Source: Parasponia andersonii (Eukaryota > Streptophyta > Magnoliopsida > Rosales > Cannabaceae). From it: 64,000 nucleotides of DNA. Below are positions 56,068-64,000 of this stretch, piece after piece. Under the pieces are notes generated by a model. It made no database searches. It worked only from the letters and a program-made list of their open reading frames with translations, and was not told the DNA's origin. Made by a program: the position numbers and the translations under genes. Where the stretch lies: positions 933,997-997,996 of the forward strand of contig JXTB01000040.1 of assembly GCA_002914805.1 (NCBI GenBank), in the 5' to 3' direction. How positions within the stretch are numbered: the first letter of the stretch is position 1; every line of letters starts with the position of its first letter.

Positions 56068-56547
56068 CTCCACGAACTGGAACAGTTGCACTCGTTTGAG
56101 GCTTAGAAGTTCAACAACACTAACCTTCCGAGCTTGCGTCCAGTACTCGCCATAAGGAGAAAAGGCCACGTTTTTGCTGCCATAAAGAATGATCTTAGTG
56201 GCTGTCGTTTTTGGTCGATTGGAGAAAGCGACATCATGGTTCTTAATGATCTCTCATACCATGTCCGCGGATGAAACGACAAGAGTTGGAATTTGGCCCA
56301 GGTGCATGAATATAAGAGGGCCATACTTATCTAAGAGCGCTCGAAGGGATCGGTGTGGATCAGTGCCTAGCTGGTGCAGGTTTCCAATCTCTGGCAAGCT
56401 CGGTGGCGATGGTGGGAAGCTGTTTTCGCCACCTGATGATCTAGTCGTGCATACGAAGAAAAGTAAAACAGACAATAGGCAAAGAGAGATCAGAAAGGGA
56501 TGCAAAAGTGTGGCCAATTGATTCAAGAGTACTGTTAACAGAGCCAT
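56068..56547 (-). pseudogene. Cytochrome P450, CYP71-like, N-terminal fragment (pseudogene 3)
   Basis: ATG 56545-56547 opens [11 protein letters not shown], followed by a membrane anchor ([15 protein letters not shown]), a Pro-rich hinge ([18 protein letters not shown]), [20 protein letters not shown] and VVSSADMV. A stop (TGA, 56251-56253) comes next in frame. The frame then continues with AFSNRPKTTAT and AFSPYGEYWTQARKV to SLKRVQLFQFVE at 56068. Homology ends there, and the rest of exon 1 and all of exon 2 are missing. It belongs to the same P450 group as the two paralogues but is clearly divergent, keeping a segment deleted in pseudogene 2. The adjacent sequence leads into the Tekay fragment. 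Confidence 0.9.
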
Positions 56548-57793
56548 CTGTAGCTATTGTTATTAGCTAAAAGAGAAGAAGAAGCTCTTTTGTGAAATAA
56601 GCAAAAGGCTTTATTTATTTAGGGTGAACTATAAAAGAAAAATAAATTAAAATTTGAATGTTCACTAATTTAAATATTGAAAGTGAATTGTGCAGAATAT
56701 TATTTATAATTAATATTACTTATGATTAAGAATTTTTGAAAATTAATACTTAAATTAACCTTTTGACAAATTTTCGTAATGAAAAATAATAATGTCTTTT
56801 ATTAAAATTGTATTAGTTTTTAGTTTTAAGATATTATTGTCTTTTATTAGTTAAAATTATTCAAAAAATCAACTCAAAATATTAATTTTTAAAAATTCTT
56901 AATTTCAGAATATTATTTTACAAAATTTAAATTTAAAAATTTAAATTCCAGAATACTCAAACATCAAAGTAATTTTTTATGTAGTATACCCTTTTATTTA
57001 TTGTAAAATAATGAATAAAGAACGTGCAAAGTTAGCATAAGGGCCTACTTCTTGGTATTTTGTTTTCAGTTTTGTAGATTTAAAGAATATAAAAAAGTGG
57101 GCTGGTCCATGAAGGACATGTTAATATGCCATTTCTGAAATACTGTTTTTCACCAATCATGTTTGCCCCTATTTAATGGGAAATTGACATGATAGTCTAT
57201 TTTGGCACAAAATGGCTTATTTTTTAGTACTCTCTACTTAATAAAACGTCCAAAATAGTTCTAATGTGAATAACCTTCGACTCGGTCACCGATCACCTGC
57301 TTTTCAAACCTATTGATTCCTTATTTTTTAACGTTTTTGTTTGGCTTTGGAAACCCATCAATTCTTTGAATACCACATCTATGGATCCCATTCAACCCAT
57401 CTTCCTTACGCTCAAATACTAAGAACATGTTTCTGAAATGTGAAACTCCCCGTATCTACAACGTAGCTCATGCGAGGTGCTGGTCCAACGCCTAGATCTA
57501 CAACGCCCTTTGCTCGCAATACTAGGGGCAGTCCTTCTTCTTAGATCTGTAACATCCCTTCGCTCACCGAGGTACAGATCCAAAATGCAACCATCACTAT
57601 GACAAATTTTCACTCAGTCCCCATCTTCTCACGAACGTCAAGATTGCTCAGTCAGATTGTCTGAGGCATAGGTTACCCATTACTCTTATCCTATTCATGA
57701 AGGCCAGATTGCTCACTACTCAAATCGCCAAGAAACTAAGCTCACATGCCCAGATTTTGCGCTAGTTCCAAGCTCTGTTAACCCCTATTCATG
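56548..57793. other. AT-rich spacer, no gene recognised
   Basis: 56600-57250 is AT-rich. 57250-57790 is less AT-rich, with phrases such as CCCTTCGCTCACCGAGG, but has no convincing frame or terminal repeat. Confidence 0.6.
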
Positions 57794-58930
57794 CACTACA
57801 AGAGAACTACAAGAGAGATGACTTTTGCTTCCTCGTCAGTGGCCGTTGTTGGTGTAAGACCATAGCTAGGTCACCTTCCGACGCAAATTGATTTTCTAGT
57901 GTCGGAAAAAGATTTGCGTCGGTAAAAAAAGTTTGACTAAATTTGAAAATTATTTGACTTTTATTGATGTATAAAACTCGTCAATGAAAGTCGAACAATC
58001 ATTGATACATTTATTCGTCGGTAAAAGTGTTTAAAATATATTTTTTGACCACAAAATATATCAGTGAAAGTATATAGAAAATATTTTTTAAAAATAAAAT
58101 ACCTTTGACGATGAATCTGTCGATGAATGTTTTTTCGTAGAGCATTAAAAAAACTTTTACCGACGTATATGATTAATCCTGTCGGTGAATGTTTTTTGTA
58201 GAGCATTAAAAAACTTTTACCAACACATTAATGTGTCAGCAAAAGTCTCTATAATTTTTAAAAAATTATTTAAATTATTTATTATTTTAATAATAATTAA
58301 TTAATAATAAGTAATAATGAATAAGTAATTAAATAATTAATTTCGTTAACTAATATATTAAAATTTGAAAGAAGATAGATTAATAATAAAAATTTTACTA
58401 AATAAAGAAAATATACAAGCTATATCTAAATTAGAACATATTATAAAAATAAAAAACGTCTACATTTCTGGTAATGGAGGTAGTAGCATTTCGATACCGA
58501 GCTTTGCAATCACTGTTTCAAGCATAAAGTTTTACTCTTTGAGTTATTGCTGAGTCTCCTCGAGTCAGCGTTGATTCTCCGCTTCATTCTCGACCAATTG
58601 TCACTGAGTCTCGTTGATCCGCTATGCATGCTCTGCATCCTTCTCAGCTAACTACTGCTTCAAGTTGGCAATGGTCTTAGCAATTTGTCTTATGCTGGCA
58701 GCTCTCGGTCCTCCTATACTCTTCAGTTGAGAGAGTACTCCCAACCCTTTCTGCTATTTAGATCTAGTTCCTAGAAACTTGGACATGATTTGAAACTCAT
58801 CAACCTATTCTGGCCTTACCACAGTCTCAATATACGAGGCACCATCCCCAAGCTTAGACTGAGCCCGAGACTGAGTTTGAGTGAGCGCCTCCGCCCTAGA
58901 CGTAGCTATCTCTGTCGACAAAATAAAATA
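57794..58930 (-). mobile_element. CACTA (En/Spm) transposon remnant
   Basis: CACTACAAGAGAACTACAAG at 57794, preceded by ATG as a possible 3-bp target duplicate, is a typical CACTA terminal repeat. Subterminal CGTCGGTAAAA / TTTTACCGACG words in both orientations follow at 57877-58240. A decayed coding end is on the minus strand at 58460-58926. The other terminus was not found, so the element is truncated or its far end has decayed. Confidence 0.75.
58460..58926 (-). pseudogene. C-terminal part of a CACTA-encoded protein
   Basis: One minus-strand frame reads SRAEALTQTQSRAQ, VDEFQIMSKFLGTRSK, GLGVLSQLKSIGG, a Gln/Glu/Lys-rich stretch (QLVENEAENQR) and MLLPPLPEM with a final stop. It resembles the coiled-coil C-terminus of plant Ptta/En/Spm proteins. 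About eight internal stops, mainly TAG, TGA and TAA at likely Gln or Arg codons, destroy it. The family call rests on the terminal repeat beside it plus general resemblance. Confidence 0.6.
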
Positions 58931-60365
58931 AAAAATAAAGTAAATTATAATCTTCATACATAGACTAAATATTTTAATTGTATTAAAAAAACTAAATATT
59001 TTAAATAAACAGAACAAATTTCCACATATTTTTCCTATGTGTACTCGTTTTGCCAACATTTTATTTTGGGTATAAATATAATCTTTGTTTTCTGCTGAAT
59101 AAATCTTTTGCTTTGTTGTTTGTTCTTGAACTTTGGATGGTTATAACAATTAATATCTTGATTTTAAGTACATATTATTCAATGGAGTAGTTTAGAGTTG
59201 TTTTTGTTAGAATTAGATATACTAAGTTAATGGTGTGTGTTGTTGGAATGATTTTAGATTGAATTTGTGACTACTAGTGGATTTTGGAACTGATTTTTTT
59301 TTTTTTTTTGTGTGTTGGGCTAATTTGTGATAATAATAATTTTGCGTGTGTTAGATTGTCACAAAATATATAACTTTAAATTATATGTCATATGAATACT
59401 ATTATAAAAGGTCAAATTTCCTAACTGTCACAAATTTAATGACTATCACGAATTGCATAAATATAGATAATACGGACATGACTATTATTAAATACAATGA
59501 CATAAAATAATATTTGGTGGAACAGTAATTGTGTGTAACTAAACAAATCAAGAAGAGTAAAGTGATATGTTCCCTATCTTTTATTATTATCCGTCACAAA
59601 TTTGTGATTCTTAGTAATACTAAAATATAAATTGTCTCAACTATTCATAATGATGTAAAATACACTGTGACTACTAATCATAAAATTATAACTATTAGTA
59701 ACAAAATTATGAGTAATGTAACAATTCAATATATATCCAAAAAAGATGTCATAAAAATTATAACCATGAATCATAAAATTATGAAACTGCCTATTTTAAA
59801 AAATTCTCAATATTTGTAACGATGTAAAACAAATTGTTCTAAAAAAAATAAACAAACTGTGACTATCAGTCACAAAATTATGATCATCAAATACAAAGCA
59901 TAAAATTACAAAAGAACAATTTTAGAATAACTATTTGTTCTCTCTCCAAAAATAATTAAGAAAGTTATTATTTTGAATTATAAATATCATAATGAAAAAG
60001 TAAATTAAAAAAAGTCAGTTTGGTCCAAATTTAAACTATACATGTCAATTTCTCCCAATTAATTGGATTCCGCCTAAAAACACATGTACTTTACGTCCCA
60101 ATTTTTGACTAACCAAGCATCAATGTTTGATTAAAAATTTTCTGATCTTCTGTTTGGGAAGTTCTCTGCTAATTAGATTGTTTGGTTCTCCGCCCTGGTC
60201 AAATTAAAAACCATTAATGTATTTATATATAGAAGAACAACACAAAAAGAAGAAATTATCATGCAAAATCTATCGGTTCCAACTACTCCATTTTCGTACG
60301 AGCTCTACGAGTGTTTGGGTCTAGTCACCCTAGATGATTTATTGAGAATGTTCGCAAGCTACTAT
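58931..60365. repeat. AT-rich region with GTCACAAA / TTTGTGAC words
   Basis: Between 59400 and 59900, words like CTGTCACAAATTT, CGTCACAAATTTGTGA, CTGTGACTA and CAGTCACAAAATTATGA recur in both orientations. This resembles the subterminal parts of a decayed DNA transposon. No terminal repeat or protein seen. 59950-60365 is plain AT-rich spacer. Confidence 0.4.
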
Positions 60366-61112
60366 TGTCACAACCCAAAATCTTAGGTAGTGATTTTTGG
60401 TAATTTTGAAGGTAAAATAATATAAATAAAGAATTTTACAAAATTCGGGGAAGATTAAGTACTTGGATTTTTCATTTTTGTCTCCAAATCGTTAGAAATT
60501 TTGTATAAAAGAGGTTCATCTTTAGTTTAGTTTACCTAAAAAGAAACACTAATTGGAATTCAAGAAAAACATAGTTAATTAGTACGAAAACTTGGTTTCA
60601 TAAAAATTTTAATGTTGATTAAAATGAAGTTTGCAAACTTTGAGTCGGAGAGTCCAAGAATTGATTTACAGAATTAATCAAAATTTCAAGTACTTAAAAT
60701 TTTAAAAATATGCTCCTTGGGAACTATAGAGTCCCATTTATATACTAAATCCTCAAATAGTAATAAATACATCATCATACATTCACTTAGCATTGACAAC
60801 AAACTTGGCTAAATAGTTAAAAACGAAAAGAATAGAACAAGTTATAAGGACCAACCGAAAAGGAATAGAAATAAGACCGTAACATAAACCAAACGACTTG
60901 TCTAGCTATCGAGACGACTGACTCAAATGAATGATCTCCTGAAAGAGAGGAAAATTGGAGGGATGAGCTCGAGAGCTCAGTAGAAAAGTTGTTACCTCAT
61001 GTAAAAACTCTTTTAGTGATGGAAAGCCCCTGCATAGTCAGTTTAGTCCAAATACACCGTTTTTACAAAACCATGTTTATGTACTTATACATATTCATTT
61101 CCAAAGCTGATA

Positions 61113-61154
<42 letters not shown>

Positions 61155-62399
61155 TATATATATGTTATCCAAAATCAATAGTCTGTCATCACATATATAT
61201 ATATATAGAAAACATGATATCAAAAAATCAATTAGTCCATAAACACATGATACAAATCTACTCATACCTATGAGTTTATCACCTCTCATCAATGAAAACC
61301 AGAGTACTGGCACTACGTGTGCCATACAACCTACCTGACACCTAGTCCATAACCAAAAGGGACACCCGTGTGTCACCTATCAAACGTGGAGGGGCAATCG
61401 CATTGCCTACGCCTACCAAATGGGGAGGTAATCAGAAGAAATACTCCACGCGGGTTCACAGACTCTGCACTGTCGGTGAGGTCGCAGCGCCACACTGTAA
61501 AAATCCTATGATACTAACTTGGGACACATGTGTGATCCTATGACACGTGTACTCTGAACTGATGTGTAAAAGTAGTCATGCAATAAATTAAGTTCAAATG
61601 ATGCTCTAGTTTTTTTTTTCAGTAAAATGATTAATTAAATTTTGTAGAAAAATGGACAGCATAACAGCCCTATTTTAACATATCTAAAAATAACCTACAC
61701 TCAGAAAAGTCTCAGAGTAATCCAATATACAAAATACAATTCAATTCCACTACGTATATCTAAAACAGTTCTAAAATCACGTTTGTTGCCATATATTGCA
61801 GAAAATAAGTTTTATTTAAAAATAATATAAAAGAGAGGTAACTGAATCCCTACCTCACTAGAATAACAGTACCACACTATTAAATGCTCGAGGTGCTGAT
61901 TGGACGATCGTTCGGAGGGTAGGGAATTAATTCCACACCCTCGATCGCTCATTTGGGGAAACATCAACTTCTCAACGAAGCTTCGAATCGATAAACGGAC
62001 CTCTTCATTGAATTCCTTGAGGTTTCTCTCGACGAGACGAATCCAAGGAGTCTAAGAACGCGACCTGAGACTGCCGGAATCGTCGCTAGAATTCAAAACT
62101 CCCTCACGGCCATTAATAGCGTTTTCCGGCAATATAGAACATGACAGCAACTGGGGACGGGCGGAACAAGTTGCTGGCAGTGCGGGAGGACTCCGCTAGT
62201 GGTTTGGCGGATTGGACGATGGTTGCAGTGGCTCTGACATTCATGCCTTCCTTCGGCCGAGAGCGACGGTGAGAGCGAGAGAAAGGGGGAGTCGGGAAAA
62301 GGGAGGGACGAGAGAGAGAACATATATATATATATAATTTTTTTTTTTTAAATCTAGTCAAATGACCATTTTGCTTTTTAAAAAGAATAGGTTATTACA
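60366..62399 (-). mobile_element. Solo LTR, Tekay-type chromovirus family
   Basis: 2034 bp bounded by a perfect target duplication ACTAT (60361-60365 and 62400-62404). On the minus strand it runs TGTAATAACC...TTGTGACA. Its centre aligns with 52556-54735: the CATACCTATGAG, GGACACCC, GGAGGTAATC and AACTGAATCCCTACCTC phrases occur in the same order. No internal sequence or partner LTR, so it is a product of LTR-LTR recombination. Confidence 0.9.
61116..61164. repeat. (TA)n microsatellite in solo LTR
   Basis: About 24 TA units with one interruption; shorter TA runs follow at 61194-61206 and 62321-62336. Confidence 0.9.
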
Positions 62400-62454
62400 A
62401 CTATCGAGTGAATTTCAGCAAAGGTTAATAATTAATGCCTTTGGCATTTCGTTA

Positions 62455-62785
62455 TTGTTGGCATTTTATTACTATTATTATTATTATTATTTATTATTAT
62501 TATTGTTATTATGATTTTAGGTACATTTTTGGCATTTAATTCCTTAATATTTAAAATATAATTATTAGATCCCTAACTTTCTATGCAAAATGCAACATCC
62601 ATGGGTTCTTGGACCAATTTGTCGACATTATAAATGGATATTTTAATCTTATCGTCACAGTGTAAATTGTGTGAGATGAATTCCTTCAAAACTAAGAGTT
62701 TTCTTAAGCTCTCTTGAAAATGAGTTATCATGAGTAAAATGCCTCAAAAATCTATAAAAATTAGTAAGCACACTCCCGCAACTAG
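62455..62785 (+). repeat. Direct repeat, copy 1
   Basis: Starts in an ATT-rich microsatellite and continues through TTAGATCCCTAACTTTC, ATGCAACATCCAT, CAATTTGTCGACATT and GTTTTCTTAAGCTCTCTT to CAACTAGCCT. It matches 63010-63352 in order with moderate divergence. No protein or terminal structure. Confidence 0.82.
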
Positions 62786-63009
62786 CCTCAATAATAACCA
62801 ACCAGCCGTATCCCGGAGATAAAATAATTTAAGAGTTAAAATATTTAGCACATCTATTGATAATGAGCAACGATATATACATATATGACACTAATTAAAT
62901 AGTTTTTTTTTTCTTTTTTAAAAAACCTATTTATAAGTATTATTTTGCAGATTAAAATTCATCATATGTTTTTCCAAAATAAAAAATAATAAAAAGAACA
63001 TTAAATAAT

Positions 63010-63352
63010 GTGTATTTATTATTGTTATTATTATTGTTATTGTAATACATAATATTACTCTTTTTTTTTAGATAATCTCTTTCGCATTTAAGTTCTTAAT
63101 ATTTAAAATTTAATAATTAGATCCCTAACTTTCCATAAATAATGCAACATCCATAGGTTCCTGGATCAATTTGTCGACATTTCTACGGAAATTATAAATG
63201 GATATTTTAATCTTCTCATTGCGGTGTAGATTATGTGAAATGAGTTCCTTTAAAACTAGGAGTTTTCTTAAGCTCTCTTCAAATTGAGTTACCTTGAGTG
63301 AAATATACCTCAAATATCTATAAAAATTAGTTGTCACACTCGGGCAACTAGC
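63010..63352 (+). repeat. Direct repeat, copy 2
   Basis: The same sequence as 62455-62785, about 550 bp downstream in direct orientation, also led by an ATT-rich microsatellite. The pair could be two LTR fragments of a small element or a local duplication; no target duplication was found. Confidence 0.82.
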
Positions 63353-63516
63353 CTGGCAGTATTCAGACTAACATCGTCTATAAACAGCCATAATATACAA
63401 TAAATGCATACTAAGATTCATATTTTATATTGTAGCTTAATTATCTTCAATTTATACGATTATATGTACGCATATACATATAAAGGTTATAGAATTTACT
63501 ATAGGTGGAGTCAATG

Positions 63517-64000
63517 TGTAAAAACCCGGAATTTTCAAGGGTAATTTGGACATTTTATCAATTTTCTGGATAAAATATTGTGGGGACTAATTTGTAAAAG
63601 TTTTGTTCAGATGGACTAAATTGTAAATTTTGTGAGACTAGATTGATAGAGATTTGAAATTTTGGGGACTTATGTGTAATTTTTGAAAAATTGCACAGCC
63701 CAATAAAGAGTGGCCACGTGCACATCTTCCTCCCTCTCCCTTTCTCTCTTCTCTCTCCTCCTTCCCCCGATCCTTCTCTCTCTCTCTCCCTCATCTCTCA
63801 CGCTCTCGGTCGATCTTCCACACCACCGCTCGCCGCCACTCGCCGTCGCCCAGCCGCAGGAACCGCCGACGATGCTCGCCAGCACCGCGCCTGTGCCAAT
63901 CCCGACCGCCAGACGTCGCCTGTAAGCTCACCGTCGTCGGAGAAGAGAAAGAGGCCGAATCGGAAATTCGGCCACCGGCGACGATTCCGGCCACGTTTCG
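63517..64000 (+). repeat. Start of a Tekay-type LTR, plus orientation, cut by window end
   Basis: Begins TGTAAAAACCCGGAATTTTC and aligns with the minus strand of 54735 down to about 54240, including GTGGGGACTAATTTGTAAAA, TGTGTAATTTTTGAAAAATT and the GC-rich GAGGCCGAATCGG stretch. Predicted frames in 63558-63994 are LTR by-products. Whether it is a solo LTR or leads a full element cannot be seen. Confidence 0.85.

Noticed and set aside
1..64000. CRISPR arrays, bacterial operons, integrons or a new defence system
   Set aside because: No regularly spaced repeat-spacer array or prokaryotic gene organisation is present; introns, LTR elements and P450s show a plant nuclear locus.
1..64000. tRNA, rRNA or snoRNA genes
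   Set aside because: I scanned for tRNA-like boxes only by eye and saw no convincing cloverleaf; primer-site sequences near LTRs are only short tRNA complements.

Overview
This is a nuclear segment from a dicotyledonous, probably woody, plant. The evidence is one intron-containing plastid-type quinolinate synthase gene, A-type (CYP71-clan) cytochrome P450 genes with the usual single short intron, AT-rich spacers, and nested LTR retrotransposons of the plant copia, Tat, chromovirus and Tekay types. The species cannot be named from the sequence. Only the quinolinate synthase looks functional, and it is cut by the left edge of the window.

Layout. 1-1400: first two exons of a minus-strand quinolinate synthase (SufE-like domain fused to NadA). 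1600-6670: AT-rich spacer with decayed repeats. 6671-15693: a minus-strand Ty1/copia element (TSD ATAAT). A gag-only LTR element sits in its gag and appears twice because a 2.7 kb block is repeated across a single n at 12845. 16385-31590: first unit of a P450 tandem duplication. Its minus-strand P450 pseudogene is split by a non-autonomous LTR element at 17831-22721 (TSD ACCAA) and by a chromovirus at 23072-30557 (TSD CCTAG). The chromovirus in turn holds a solo LTR at 24668-26130 (TSD AAAAG). 31980-46908: a plus-strand Ty3/gypsy Tat-type element with two RNase H domains and an antisense extra ORF. About 3.9 kb of its 3' part is repeated across a single n at 42846. 46925-51625: second P450 unit, with a more recent pseudogene. 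52556-55975: 3' part of a minus-strand Tekay-type chromovirus, abutting a third P450 fragment (56068-56547). 57794-58930: CACTA transposon remnant. 60366-62399: Tekay-type solo LTR (TSD ACTAT). 63517-64000: start of another Tekay-type LTR in the opposite orientation.

The window is therefore a decayed P450 cluster taken apart by at least eight transposable-element insertions. Most element boundaries are fixed by matching 5-bp target-site duplications, which gives a relative insertion order. Two large apparent tandem duplications lie exactly at single-base n characters, and I read them as probable assembly joins of overlapping or allelic contigs. I found no new enzymatic or defence system. The most unusual biology is the antisense multi-block ORF in the Tat element, the hairpin-rich repeat block shared by three divergent LTRs, and the P450 pair that shares an altered I-helix motif.
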